Positions 27,612-36,411 of a DNA stretch of 64,000 nt are shown piece by piece; within the stretch, counting starts at the first letter, position 1, and every line of letters starts with the position of its first letter. The notes beneath the pieces are model-generated. The model saw nothing but the letters and a program-made list of their open reading frames with translations, had not been told where the DNA came from and searched no databases. Position numbers and translations under genes: made by a program. Origin of the DNA: Chachezhania antarctica (GTDB lineage Bacteria; Pseudomonadota; Alphaproteobacteria; Rhodobacterales; Rhodobacteraceae); the NCBI RefSeq assembly GCF_003646465.1, contig NZ_QZEX01000006.1, forward strand, positions 62,001-126,000. Reading direction: 5' to 3'.

Positions 27612-27882
27612 GAATGCCTCCATGGGTGTGGATGGGGAAATGGCTCCCAGTCTCTGTGCCCGAAGGCCGGGCGGCGATCAATAGCTTTGGGGCAGGATCG
27701 GCCATTTTTTGTATACCATTGCACACAGTGGCGGCTCCTGGCCCGAGTGATGGGCGTATGTGGGGATTGGGGTCACGGTGTGATCACGCAACACAGGGCC
27801 GTGTCTCAACAAACATTGATTGGCGATTCGGACCGGCCCGGCGTACCACCGCCGTCACCGAAATCACGAAAGGCCCCACTCA

Positions 27883-28614
27883 ATGCATGTTCGCCCGCTG
27901 CTTCGCTCCGCCTTTCTGTCCTGTGTTGCCCTTGGCTGGCTTGCAGGTCCGGGCCAGGCCGAAAGCGCAGCGGGGAAGGGGCCGGTGGTGGTCGAGCTTT
28001 ATACCTCGCAGGGGTGTTCATCCTGCCCGAAGGCCGACCGTCTGTTGCAGACGATGACGGACCGGGCGGATGTGCTGCCTCTGGCGCTGCACGTGGATTA
28101 CTGGGATTACCTCGGCTGGCGGGACGAATTCGGCGATCCGCGTTATTCGAAACGGCAGAAGGCCTATGCGCGTTTTGCCGGGCGCGACATGATCTACACG
28201 CCGCAGATGGTGGTGATGGGTGAGGAGGACGTGGTCGGCGCCCATGCGGACGAGCTGTCGCAGCTGATCCGCGCGCACCACGGCGCGGCAGCGGAGGCCG
28301 TGGTATCGGCGGTGCGGACCGGCGACGGGCTGACGGTCGACATCGCGCCGCTGGACGGGATGCGGGCCGGGGCCGGGTTCGACGTGCAATTCGTGGCCTA
28401 CGAGCCCTTGCGCCAGGTTGCGATCCGCAGCGGCGAGAACGCCGGACAGGTGATCGACTACGTCAACATCGTGACAGAATGGCGCCGGATCGGCGAATGG
28501 GACGGCCGCGTGCCCTTGCGGATCGACGCCGAAGCCACCGGCGATCTGCCGGGGGCCGTGATCGTCCAGGCCCGCGGGCCGGGCCGGATCGTCGCCGCGA
28601 CGCGGGTCGACTGA
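27883..28614 (+). CDS. DUF1223 family secreted protein
   Basis: A 243-residue exported protein. A signal peptide (LLRSAFLSCVALGWLAGPGQA) is followed by the DUF1223 domain with a thioredoxin-like start VVELYTSQGCSSCPKAD that contains CxxC. LHVDYWDYLGWRDEFG and VYTPQMVVMGEEDV-like segments are also family-typical. The fold suggests a periplasmic redox role, but no function is established. The start MHVRPLL at 27883 is preferred over the open frame from 27820. A large inverted repeat lies downstream. Confidence 0.85.
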   Translation: MHVRPLLRSAFLSCVALGWLAGPGQAESAAGKGPVVVELYTSQGCSSCPKADRLLQTMTDRADVLPLALHVDYWDYLGWRDEFGDPRYSKRQKAYARFAGRDMIYTPQMVVMGEEDVVGAHADELSQLIRAHHGAAAEAVVSAVRTGDGLTVDIAPLDGMRAGAGFDVQFVAYEPLRQVAIRSGENAGQVIDYVNIVTEWRRIGEWDGRVPLRIDAEATGDLPGAVIVQARGPGRIVAATRVD

Positions 28615-28638
28615 TCGGCACGGAGTGAACGCCGCGCC

Positions 28639-28724
28639 GCCGGATCGCGCCGGCTGCGCCCGCCCGCCCAGCCCCCGGTCGGGGCCGGTCCGGCCCCTCC
28701 CTCGCGCAGCCGGCGCGATCCGGC
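28639..28724. repeat. Large GC-rich inverted repeat, family 2
   Basis: Two perfectly complementary 21-base arms at 28639-28659 (starting GCCGGATCGCGCC) and 28704-28724 (ending GGCGCGATCCGGC), with an inner GGGGCC/GGCCCC hairpin. It sits between convergent genes (DUF1223 and the acyltransferase) and probably ends transcription in both directions. It shares the CGCCGGATC core with elements at 11434, 34922 and 56771. Confidence 0.7.
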
Positions 28725-28731
28725 TTTGACG

Positions 28732-29655
28732 TCAGGGTCTTTGCGGCATCGGAGGCGGACTGCCGTCGGGGCGTTTCCAGCGGCGGTGAATCCAGAACCA
28801 CTGGTCCATGTTCGCGCGAACCATCGCCTCCAGATCGTCATTGATCGCCTGGGTCATCGTCACGGCATCCGAATGTGGGATCGGCGCGCGGACGTCGATG
28901 GTGAAACTCAGACCGTCCTCTGCCCGGATCGCGTAGGCGGGTATCAGCAGGGCGCCGTATTTCAGCGCCATTTCCGCCGTGGCCGTCGACGTGATGGCGG
29001 GCACGCCGAAGAAGCTCAGATCCTCGCCGCCCTGTACGAACAGATCGGTGACCACCGCGATTCTGCCGCCCGCCTTCAGGTGGCGGATCATCTCGGTCAT
29101 GCCACGGCGGCCCTGTTCGAACATCGGGCTGCCGTTTGCGGCCAGCGCTTCCGCGTAAAATTCGTTGAAATAGGGATTGGCCATGCGCCGGTAGAGCGCG
29201 CCCATCGGGAAGCCCATGTCGCGCACGGCTACACGGGCGGCATCGTAGTTGCCCAGATGGCCCGTCACGAAGATGACAGGCTGGCCATTGGCCTTGGCCT
29301 CGACCATCGCTTGAAACCCGTCGCCGGACACCGGCGAATGCCTTGTGCGCTCGCGGAACGCGTCGCCGGCGAACAGTTCGGCCATGGATCGCGCGGCGTT
29401 GTCGGGGACGACGCGGACCAGGCGTTCGACCTCGGCCGCGGGCAGGTCGGGGCAGGTCAGGGCGAGGTTCTTGCGGATCCGGCGGCGGAACCCGGCGGGG
29501 CCTGCGAACACCCGCGAGACAAGCCAGCCTATCCCGGGAATGCGCCAGCGATACGGCACCAGCCGGGCAAGCCCCAGCGCGCCCCGAATTGCCAGGGCGG
29601 ACAGGTAGTAGCCGGCGCGCTCGGCCGTGGACAATCGGGACGGATCAACAGGCAT
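28732..29655 (-). CDS. Lysophospholipid/lipid A acyltransferase, LpxL/HtrB family
   Basis: Inner-membrane acyltransferase of the late lipid A biosynthesis family, which adds secondary acyl chains to Kdo2-lipid A. The 307-residue protein has a hydrophobic N-terminal anchor and the catalytic HLGNYDAARV (H-x4-D), then ALYRRMANPYFNEFY and the C-terminal DQWFWIHRRWKRP. That end signature (QWFWxHRRWK) is specific to the family. LpxL and LpxM cannot be told apart by eye. It is followed upstream, in the same direction, by the EamA transporter and fliG-like genes. Confidence 0.9.
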   Translation of the reverse strand: MPVDPSRLSTAERAGYYLSALAIRGALGLARLVPYRWRIPGIGWLVSRVFAGPAGFRRRIRKNLALTCPDLPAAEVERLVRVVPDNAARSMAELFAGDAFRERTRHSPVSGDGFQAMVEAKANGQPVIFVTGHLGNYDAARVAVRDMGFPMGALYRRMANPYFNEFYAEALAANGSPMFEQGRRGMTEMIRHLKAGGRIAVVTDLFVQGGEDLSFFGVPAITSTATAEMALKYGALLIPAYAIRAEDGLSFTIDVRAPIPHSDAVTMTQAINDDLEAMVRANMDQWFWIHRRWKRPDGSPPPMPQRP

Positions 29656-29676
29656 GGTGAGGTATTTGGCGTAAGG

Positions 29677-30564
29677 TCAACGGGCGTGGGTCTCGCGGTA
29701 CCAGACATATGTCCCGGCCCCGGCGATCACAAGCGCGCCCGTGATCGTGTGGATTCCCGGCCATTCGGCATAGAAGACCATGCCCCAGAGCATCGAGAAC
29801 ATGACGCCGCAATAGGCGAAGGGGGCGAGCATCGCGGCCTCTCCGATGGTGAAGGCGCGGATCAGCAGCATCTGGCCGCAGGTGCCGAACAGGATGCACG
29901 CGCCCATCAGCAGGATCGCCGTCCGGTCCGGTGTCACCCAGAAGAAGGGAACGATGATGCTGAGGATCACGGTGCCGACAAGGCCGGTATAGAACAGCGA
30001 GGTCCACGGGCTTTCCGACGATCCGACATGGCGGGTCAGCAGCACGTAGGACGCATAGCAGACCGCCGCACAGAGCGCGAAGATGGACTCGGCCGTGATG
30101 ATCCCGGCGCCCGGCCGGATCACGATCATGGTGCCGACCATCGCCACGGCAATGCCGCCGATCCGGCGGGGGCCCAGCTTTTCGCCAAGAAACAGCGCCG
30201 CGCCGAGCGTGACAAGGACGGGGTTGATCGACATCAGCGCCGCCGCGTCCGAGATCGGGATCAGGCTGAGCGCGGTGAAGAAGAAGGCCGTGGCCCCCAT
30301 CAGAAGGACAGAGCGTGCGAACTGGAGGCCCGGCATCGTCGTCCGGGCGACCTGCCGCAACCGCGGCGCCACGAGCAGCACCACGAGAAGCATCTGCCCG
30401 GCATAGCGCACCCACAGCGCCGGGACGACGCCGGTGCGCGGGGCAAGGCCCTTCACGCTGGCGTCCATCAGCGAGAAGCACAGGATCGCGGCGATCATCA
30501 AAAGGATCGCGCGACCGCGCAGGGCGGTTTCGGCAGCGGTCATCGGGGGCTGGACGGGAGGCAT
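29677..30564 (-). CDS. EamA/DMT family transporter
   Basis: Ten-span drug/metabolite transporter of about 295 residues made of two EamA repeats. Seen are ILCFSLMDASVKGLAP in the first, PRRIGGIAVAMVGTMIVIRPG at the end of repeat one, and the AEWPGIHTITGALVIAGAGTYVWYRE end of repeat two. The substrate is unknown. The start is uncertain: ATG 30564 gives a normal-length protein; a GTG at 30639 and an ATG at 30543 are alternatives, and no ribosome binding site decides. It lies 21 bases upstream of the acyltransferase gene and may be co-transcribed with it. Confidence 0.85.
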   Translation of the reverse strand: MPPVQPPMTAAETALRGRAILLMIAAILCFSLMDASVKGLAPRTGVVPALWVRYAGQMLLVVLLVAPRLRQVARTTMPGLQFARSVLLMGATAFFFTALSLIPISDAAALMSINPVLVTLGAALFLGEKLGPRRIGGIAVAMVGTMIVIRPGAGIITAESIFALCAAVCYASYVLLTRHVGSSESPWTSLFYTGLVGTVILSIIVPFFWVTPDRTAILLMGACILFGTCGQMLLIRAFTIGEAAMLAPFAYCGVMFSMLWGMVFYAEWPGIHTITGALVIAGAGTYVWYRETHAR

Positions 30565-30681
30565 GCCCGACCCGTAGGGGGCGGGCCGGGGAATGTCTAT
30601 CGCGCACCGGCCGGCGCCGCGATTCTGCCGCGGCGTCACGTGATCATGGCGCCGCGACGATCACGGCCCGAAAGGCCGGTA

Positions 30682-31899
30682 TCAGTCGTCCTCGTCATCC
30701 TGCGGGGTGATGAGCGTCATCGTCCCGGCGCGGGCCTGTTCGCGGATGGACAGGACAACGGCGGCCATCGCGGCTTCGCCTTCCTTCCGGCGGGGCGTGC
30801 CGATTTCCAGCAGTTCCTCGCGAATGTTGTCGGCCATGCGGGACGAGATATTGGACAGGATGAAATCGGCCGCGGGCTTGTTGTCTTCGTCCGTGGCGTA
30901 GGCGAGCGCCACGCGCAGCTGGGCCGGGTCGGCCGCGCGCAACACGGTGGCGACATCGCGCGGACGCACGCGGGCGGGGATATGGGCGAAGGTGAAGATC
31001 GACTTGCGGACGCTGGTGGCGAACAGTTCGTCCTGTTCGTCGAGCGAGACCAGCATGTCGTCGCGGGTGGATGCCGCGGCTTCGTTCAGGATTGCGCCCA
31101 GCCGTTCACCCGGCGCCTCGTTGAAGGCCATCATCGGGCGCATGTCGACCTGGGAGGCGAGGGCGAGCCCGATCCGGTCGACCGCTTCGGGTGTGACCTT
31201 GCTGGTCTGCGACACGGCATAGGCCACGCGCCGGGCCAGCGGCCCGGGCAGGCGGCTGAGCAGATCGGCGGCCTTGGGCGTGTCGAGCTTCGACAGGAGC
31301 ACGGCCGCGACTTCGGTGCTTTCCTGTTCGATCAGGGGCTGCAATTCATCCGCCGAAAGGCTGCGCAGCCGCGCCCAGGGATCGCCCGCCTGCTTAACGC
31401 CGGCTTCCTTGCGAAGGCGTGCGGCGGTCAGCGGGCTGATCTTGCCTTCGAGCAGTTGCAGCGCCCCGGCCAGACCTTCGGGGAAGGTCAGCCCCACGCC
31501 TTCCAGCGCGCGGGTGAATTCGTTGACCACGTTAAGCAGTGTGCGCCGGTCCACCAGCCCCATCGCGCCCATCCGCTGCGCCAGGCGCGTTTGCAGATCG
31601 ACGGGCAGTTCTTCCAGCGGAAGATCTTCTCCCGAACTGAGCAAAAGGCGCACCACGATCGCGGCCTTCGACGCCATGTCGAGTTCCGGTTCGGGTTCCG
31701 GCTGGGGCATGGGCCAGGCGGGCCCGTCGTCATAGTCCTGTTCGCCGCCGAATCCGTTCGGATCGTAATCGTCCAGCGGTTCAAGACCGGGGGCAAATCC
31801 CTGATCATCGCCGCCGCCCATGGGTGCGGGATCGAAGCCGCCGGGTTCCGGCAGCCCCGGCAAAGGCGCCATGGGAAGTTGGGGAAGCGAATCTTGCAT
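30682..31899 (-). CDS. FliG-like flagellar motor switch protein with acidic N-terminal extension
   Basis: A 405-residue homologue of FliG, the rotor protein that couples torque to the stator. The C-terminal half has the FliG middle and C-terminal helices: VAAVLLSKLDTPKAADLLSRLP, SIFTFAHIPARVRPRDVATVLR and FILSNISSRMADNIREELLEIG. The first about 75 residues are Pro/Gly/Asp-rich (DDYDPNGFGGEQDYDDGPAW) and look disordered, unlike classical FliG of about 335 residues. No other flagellar gene is in the window, so this is an isolated copy; whether it serves the flagellum is inference. Confidence 0.8.
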   Translation of the reverse strand: MQDSLPQLPMAPLPGLPEPGGFDPAPMGGGDDQGFAPGLEPLDDYDPNGFGGEQDYDDGPAWPMPQPEPEPELDMASKAAIVVRLLLSSGEDLPLEELPVDLQTRLAQRMGAMGLVDRRTLLNVVNEFTRALEGVGLTFPEGLAGALQLLEGKISPLTAARLRKEAGVKQAGDPWARLRSLSADELQPLIEQESTEVAAVLLSKLDTPKAADLLSRLPGPLARRVAYAVSQTSKVTPEAVDRIGLALASQVDMRPMMAFNEAPGERLGAILNEAAASTRDDMLVSLDEQDELFATSVRKSIFTFAHIPARVRPRDVATVLRAADPAQLRVALAYATDEDNKPAADFILSNISSRMADNIREELLEIGTPRRKEGEAAMAAVVLSIREQARAGTMTLITPQDDEDD

Positions 31900-31977
31900 G
31901 AGCGGTCCTGCGACTGGGTCGGATCAGAATCGACCTCAATCTACCCGCCACAGCGTTAAGGATCGCTGAAACCAAAT

Positions 31978-32009
31978 GGCCCCGGCGCTATGAAAACCGC
32001 ACCGGGGCC
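31978..32009. terminator. Hairpin between two minus-strand genes
   Basis: An 8-bp perfect stem GGCCCCGG/CCGGGGCC with a 16-base loop. It lies after the stop of the TPR-like secreted protein gene (32030). There is no real T run, so this is a weak call. Confidence 0.35.
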
Positions 32010-32029
32010 GGGATTCGAAGGCGTGACCG

Positions 32030-32557
32030 TCAGTAGCTGTAGGTCATGCCCGTCTGGATCGCGTCGCGCAGCGAAGCTTCGGCCCAGGTGCCTTCGCCGC
32101 CGCGCGCCTTGATCTCGCGCCATTGCACGATGGCATCGTCCACCCGGCCTTCGGTGACAAAGCCCTGACCCATGTAGGACCGTGCCAGGATGTTGTCGGG
32201 ATTGGTCGCGATGGCCTTTTCGTAATAGGCGTTGGCAAGCTCGGTCTCGCCCATCTTGCGGTAGGTGAAGCCCCAGTATGTCAGCGTACGGTCGCTTTCC
32301 TCCATCACGCGCAGGACGTTCTGGGCCTCGTCATAGTGGCCGGCATAGGCCATCCGGCGAACCGCTTCGTAAAGCGTGTCCTGATCCAGCCCCTTGTAGC
32401 TGGGATCGACACATTTCTCGCTCGCCTTGTCCCAGACCTGGCCGTTGGCACAGGTCGGAGTGGTCCCTGAACTGGTGGGTGCGCTGCCGCTGCCGCTTCC
32501 GGCGGCAAAGGCCAGGCCCGGCAGGGCGACGATGACGAGAGGAAGAAGAAAACGCAT
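32030..32557 (-). CDS. Secreted protein with TPR repeats and a Cys-flanked WD motif
   Basis: A 175-residue exported protein. A signal peptide (MRFLLPLVIVALPGLAFA) is followed by a Ser/Gly/Thr linker and a short Cys-bracketed motif TCANGQVWDKASEKCV. About three TPR-like helices then follow (YEAVRRMAYAGHYDEAQNVLRVM, YWGFTYRKMGETELANAYYEKAIATNPDN, SYMGQGFVTEGRVDDAIVQW). The GAGGT ribosome binding site supports ATG 32557. The Cys motif recurs in the 52-residue secreted protein at 32753, the next gene upstream. A scaffold role in the periplasm is likely but unproven. Confidence 0.82.
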   Translation of the reverse strand: MRFLLPLVIVALPGLAFAAGSGSGSAPTSSGTTPTCANGQVWDKASEKCVDPSYKGLDQDTLYEAVRRMAYAGHYDEAQNVLRVMEESDRTLTYWGFTYRKMGETELANAYYEKAIATNPDNILARSYMGQGFVTEGRVDDAIVQWREIKARGGEGTWAEASLRDAIQTGMTYSY

Positions 32558-32699
32558 GGTGTACCTCGATTGGCTATGGACCGTTGGGGAGAGTGTAGCG
32601 TGTTGTATCCCTTTGTCGCATCGCGAGGTCGTGAGGTTCAAAAAATTCTCCACGTGACCGAAATTTTTCGAAGCACGGTCTCGGGACGTGGCGCACAGG

Positions 32700-32731
32700 A
32701 AAACATCCGGGCACGGCCATCGGCCCGGATG
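32700..32731 (-). terminator. Terminator of the 52-residue secreted protein gene
   Basis: Minus-strand hairpin CATCCGGGC/GCCCGGATG (9 bp) followed by TTTT at 32703-32700. Confidence 0.75.
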
Positions 32732-32752
32732 ACTGACGGTCCGATGCGTCGT

Positions 32753-32911
32753 TCAGCTTGTGGCGGTGCTTACGCAGGCTTGCTCTTCGGCATCCCACAG
32801 GGTGCCCGCTGCGCAGGACATGGCCTGGTGTTCCTTGCCGAAACAGGTGGCAAACGACACCGCCGGTGCGGCGATCAGGGCAAGCGCGGTCAGTGCGGTC
32901 TTCACAATCAT
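32753..32911 (-). CDS. Small secreted protein (52 residues)
   Basis: A short gene below usual annotation size limits. The ATG at 32911 follows GGAGG by five bases, a strong site. The product has a signal peptide (MIVKTALTALALIAAPAVSFA) and a mature part of about 31 residues with three cysteines: ATCFGKEHQAMSCAAGTLWD, then AEEQACVSTATS. The CAAGTLWDAEEQACV motif matches CANGQVWDKASEKCV in the neighbouring TPR protein. It has its own terminator at 32700. Similar short proteins are, as I recall, widespread in Rhodobacterales but of unknown function. It lies downstream of purB. Confidence 0.78.
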   Translation of the reverse strand: MIVKTALTALALIAAPAVSFATCFGKEHQAMSCAAGTLWDAEEQACVSTATS

Positions 32912-33042
32912 CGTGGCCTCCGTTGCTTGGATGTGTCTAGCCTACCAGAGTTACCGGGAATCGCGAAATTCTTCCCCGTCACGCCCCGGCGGTGAAGCCG
33001 GAACGCGCGAATTCTCGCCCAAGGGTTGTGCGGATTGCAGGA

Positions 33043-34347
33043 TCAGTCGCCGAAGACGCGGGCGAAGATCGTGTCGACATGCTTGGTATGATAGCCCAGA
33101 TCGAACTTTTCCTCGATCTCGGCCGCGGGCAGGGCGGCGGTGACCTCCGGGTCGGCCAGAAGTTCCGTCTTGAAGTCGGCGCCCTGTTCCCAGACCTTCA
33201 TCGCATTGCGCTGCACCAGCTTGTAGGCGTCTTCGCGGCTGACACCGGCCTGGGTCAGCGCCAGCAGCACGCGCTGCGACATGACAAGGCCCGACAGGCT
33301 GTTCATGTTGGCCAGCATGCGATCAGGATACACCACCAGCTTGTCGATCACGCCGGTCAGACGCGCCAGCGCGAAATCCAGCGTCACGGTCGCGTCCGGC
33401 CCGATGTTCCGTTCGACCGAGGAATGTGAGATATCGCGTTCATGCCAGAGCGCCACGTTCTCCATCGCCGGGATCACCATGGAGCGCACCATGCGCGACA
33501 GGCCGGTCAGGTTTTCCGTCAGCACCGGGTTGCGCTTGTGCGGCATGGCCGAAGAGCCCTTCTGGCCGGGAGAGAAGAATTCCTCGGCCTCCAGCACCTC
33601 GGTCCGCTGCATGTGGCGGATCTCGGTCGAGACGTTCTCGATCGACGAGGCGATCACGCCCAGCGTGGCGAAGAAGGCGGCGTGGCGGTCGCGAGGGATG
33701 ACCTGGGTGGAGATCGGTTCGGGGACGAGGCCCAGCTTGTCGCAGACATGCTCTTCGATGCTGGGATCGATATTTGCGAAGGTGCCGACAGCGCCCGACA
33801 ACGCGCCGGTTGCGATCTCGGACCGGGCGTCGCGCATGCGGGACAGGTTGCGGTCCATCTCGGCATAGAAGCGCGCGAAGGTCAGGCCCATCGTGGTGGG
33901 TTCGGCATGGATGCCGTGGGACCGGCCGATGCGGACGGTATCCTTGTGCTCGTAGGCGCGGCGTTTCAGGGCGGCCAGGAGCCCTTCCAGGTCGGCGATC
34001 AGGATGTCGGCGGCGCGGGTCAGCTGGACGTTGAAACAGGTGTCGAGCACGTCCGAAGACGTCATGCCCTGATGGACAAAGCGGGCTTCGTCAGCGCCCA
34101 CGATCTCGGACAGGTGGGTCAGGAAGGCGATCACGTCATGCTTGGTGACGGCCTCGATCTCGTCGATGCGGGCGACGTCGAACTCCACGTCCTTGGCCTT
34201 CCAGACAGCCTCGGCATTCGCCTTCGGGATCACGCCGAGCTCTGCCATCGCATCGCAGGCATGGGCCTCGATCTCGAACCAGATGCGGAACTTGGTCTCT
34301 GGGCTCCAGATGGCGACCATGTCGGGACGGGAATAACGAGGGATCAT
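33043..34347 (-). CDS. purB: Adenylosuccinate lyase
   Basis: Catalyses two purine steps: SAICAR to AICAR plus fumarate, and adenylosuccinate to AMP plus fumarate. The 434-residue chain is of the B. subtilis type, starting MIPRYSRPDMVAIWSPETKF. The fumarase/aspartase superfamily signature GSSAMPHKRNP is intact, as are TSSDVLDTC and RSHGIHAEPTT. It is convergent with nothing nearby and its downstream neighbour is the small secreted protein. Confidence 0.96.
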   Translation of the reverse strand: MIPRYSRPDMVAIWSPETKFRIWFEIEAHACDAMAELGVIPKANAEAVWKAKDVEFDVARIDEIEAVTKHDVIAFLTHLSEIVGADEARFVHQGMTSSDVLDTCFNVQLTRAADILIADLEGLLAALKRRAYEHKDTVRIGRSHGIHAEPTTMGLTFARFYAEMDRNLSRMRDARSEIATGALSGAVGTFANIDPSIEEHVCDKLGLVPEPISTQVIPRDRHAAFFATLGVIASSIENVSTEIRHMQRTEVLEAEEFFSPGQKGSSAMPHKRNPVLTENLTGLSRMVRSMVIPAMENVALWHERDISHSSVERNIGPDATVTLDFALARLTGVIDKLVVYPDRMLANMNSLSGLVMSQRVLLALTQAGVSREDAYKLVQRNAMKVWEQGADFKTELLADPEVTAALPAAEIEEKFDLGYHTKHVDTIFARVFGD

Positions 34348-34476
34348 GCGCCGGGGCTTTCCTGATTGTCGGAGAGATTGCGCGGTCATAGACTGAAAGA
34401 CCCCGCGATCTCAAGAGAAGCCGGCGGGGTTGAGACGGTTTGCCCCCCGGCGCAGGGGGTGCGCAGAGGAGGCGTG

Positions 34477-34893
34477 ATGGCACCGGTGACAGCGCGCGGG
34501 CGCGTTCTGGCGGATTTCGAAGGGGCTTGGGTACTGTCACGGCGGATGGTGCATGGTGATGGGACGCGGGCCACGTTCGAAGGGGTCGCGGACTGGGAGC
34601 GAGGGCCGGACGGCCTGAGGCTGACCGAACGCGGAGAGCTGCGGATCGACGACCGCCCCGGATTTCAGGGCGAGCGCACGTATCTGTGGGCGGAGGGGCT
34701 GGTCGTGTCCTTCGGCGACGGGCGGTATTTTCACACGGTGCCGCCGGAGGGGGGACGGGCCCGGCATTTCTGCACGCCGGACATGTACGTGGTGGACTAC
34801 GACTTTTCGCAGTGGCCCGTGTTCACGACGGTCTGGCACGTGGAGGGACCGAGGAAGTCCTACCGGATGGACAGCACCTATACCAAGCTGTGA
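34477..34893 (+). CDS. DUF6314 family protein
   Basis: A 138-residue protein of a conserved beta-rich family of unknown function. Seen are LADFEGAWVLSRRMVHGDG, FQGERTYLWAEGLVVSFGDGRYFHTV and CTPDMYVVDYDFSQWPVFTTVWHVEGPRKSY, a lipocalin-like strand pattern. The start at 34477 has a GAGGAGG site. It is divergent from purB and faces the hydrolase-OsmC gene across a palindromic element. No function can be assigned. Confidence 0.78.
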   Translation: MAPVTARGRVLADFEGAWVLSRRMVHGDGTRATFEGVADWERGPDGLRLTERGELRIDDRPGFQGERTYLWAEGLVVSFGDGRYFHTVPPEGGRARHFCTPDMYVVDYDFSQWPVFTTVWHVEGPRKSYRMDSTYTKL

Positions 34894-34921
34894 CGGGAAT
34901 GGCGTGCCGTGGGCTGAGGTG

Positions 34922-35005
34922 GCCCGCGCCGCTCGCCAGGGCCGGCCCACCCACCCGGCCCTCGCCGGATCCCTGCGGGATCCGGCAGCCGTCCCGGGCG
35001 CGCGG
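34922..35005. repeat. GC-rich palindromic element, family 2
   Basis: Core hairpin GCCGGATCCC-TGC-GGGATCCGGC (34964-34986, perfect 10 bp), preceded by GGCCCACCCACCCGGCCC and enclosed by GCCCGCGCC/GGGCGCGCGG flanks. It lies between convergent genes (DUF6314 and hydrolase-OsmC), where it may end both transcripts. Confidence 0.6.
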
Positions 35006-35016
35006 TGCTTGTGGCG

Positions 35017-36240
35017 TTAGTCCGGCTCCCACTCGCGGGTGACGACGCGTGCGCCGGCTTCCAGCGTCTTGTGGACGGGGCACTTGTCGGCGATCTCCAT
35101 CAGCCTCGCGCGCTGATCGGCATCCAGATCGCCCTCCAGCCGGATGCGCCGGTCGAAATGGTCGATCTTCGTGCCCGGCGTCTCGCCATCGGCGTCCTGC
35201 GCGTGAGCCTTGTCGTGGCAGATGTCGACGCTGACATGGGTCAGCGGCCAGCCCTTGCGCCGCGCATACATTCGGATCGTCATCGAGGTGCAGGCACCCA
35301 GCCCCGCCGCCACCAACCCGTAGGGCGTGAGCCCCTTGTCGGTGCCGCCATAGGCCTCGGGCTCGTCCGCCGTGATGTGGTGATCGGGACCTGACTGGAC
35401 ATCCTGCAGGAAACCGCCCGGATCGGCCTCGGACACGCGGACCACGCCTTCGGGCGCGCCGGGCGGCGGGGCGGGGCGGTCCATCGGGACATAGCGCGAC
35501 ACCCAGGCTGCGATGATCTCGGCCGCGTATTCGGCGTCTTTCGCAGTGTCGATCAGGTGGGTCGCGTCATCCAGCGTGATGAAGCTTTTCGGATGCCGCG
35601 CCGCACCGAAGATCTCGGCCGCGTTCGATATGCCGACCGTGTCGTCCAGCGGCGCGTGCAGGACCAACAGCGCGGCGTCGAGATCCTTGATCGCGGGCGC
35701 AAGCGAAGCCGCGGAAATATCCTCGACAAAGCGCTGACCGATGGTGAAGGGGCGCCCGGCCAGCTGCACCTCGGCCGAGCCGTTCGCCTCGATCCTGGGC
35801 AGCGCATCGCGGAAACTCTGCGTGACATGGCCGGGATCAAAGGGCGCGCCGATGGTGACGACAGCCTGTGCCGACGCGATCCGCGCGCGTGCTTTCAGAA
35901 CCGCCGCGCCGCCAAGCGAATGGCCGATCAGCAGCCCGGGCGCCATGCCGCGGCCCGCCAGGTAATCCGCCGCTGCCACCAGATCGCCCACGTTCGAGGT
36001 GAAGCTGGTATTGGCGAACTCGCCATCCGAATGGCCGAGCCCGGTGAAATCGAATCGGAGCACGGCGATCCCCATCGACGCCAGCCGCTGCGCAATGCGC
36101 CGCGCGGCGACGATGTCCTTCGAACAGGTGAAGCAATGCGCAAACAGTGCCGTGGCCAGATGCGGGCCGTCCGGCAGATCCAGCCTTGCGGCAAGATCGT
36201 CCCCCGCATGGCCGGGGAAAGTGACACGTTCGGTCGGCAT
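35017..36240 (-). CDS. Bifunctional alpha/beta hydrolase - OsmC family protein
   Basis: A 407-residue two-domain protein. Residues 1-250 are an alpha/beta hydrolase with nucleophile Ser108 in GHSLGG and a catalytic His in DDATHLI. Residues 270-407 are an OsmC peroxiredoxin-like domain with cysteines at about 317 (GACTSMT) and 387 (DKCPVHKT). OsmC proteins reduce organic peroxides with these two cysteines. The fused arrangement is known in other bacteria. The hydrolase substrate is unknown; detoxification is the likely theme. The start ATG at 36240 fits the family; the open frame further upstream is antisense to the DUF3445 gene. Confidence 0.88.
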   Translation of the reverse strand: MPTERVTFPGHAGDDLAARLDLPDGPHLATALFAHCFTCSKDIVAARRIAQRLASMGIAVLRFDFTGLGHSDGEFANTSFTSNVGDLVAAADYLAGRGMAPGLLIGHSLGGAAVLKARARIASAQAVVTIGAPFDPGHVTQSFRDALPRIEANGSAEVQLAGRPFTIGQRFVEDISAASLAPAIKDLDAALLVLHAPLDDTVGISNAAEIFGAARHPKSFITLDDATHLIDTAKDAEYAAEIIAAWVSRYVPMDRPAPPPGAPEGVVRVSEADPGGFLQDVQSGPDHHITADEPEAYGGTDKGLTPYGLVAAGLGACTSMTIRMYARRKGWPLTHVSVDICHDKAHAQDADGETPGTKIDHFDRRIRLEGDLDADQRARLMEIADKCPVHKTLEAGARVVTREWEPD

Positions 36241-36249
36241 TCTCGGATC

Positions 36250-36276
36250 TCCTCGTCTTTCCGGATACTTGGGGTG
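36250..36276 (-). repeat. Diverged copy of the repeat box
   Basis: On the minus strand CCCCAAGTATCCGGAAAGAC followed by GAGGAG resembles the CCCCGGAGTATTTGG-GAAAGAAGA box. It ends just upstream of the hydrolase-OsmC start, so its GAGGAG would serve as the ribosome binding site. The match is partial. Confidence 0.35.
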
Positions 36277-36411
36277 CTTTCGCGCAATGTCACGTGCCGG
36301 TGATGTCACCTTCGGGTGAAGACGGGGGCTGCGTGCCTCGCGCGCACCGCAACACATGCGCTTTACGGCGCGGCAGGGGTGACGCAGGATCAGCGGCGGG
36401 GAGGGCCAGAC

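Noticed and set aside
28726-31959. Long plus-strand open frame (1077 codons) opposite the acyltransferase, transporter and FliG genes
   Set aside because: Same antisense effect; three recognisable genes lie on the minus strand and the product has no domain pattern.
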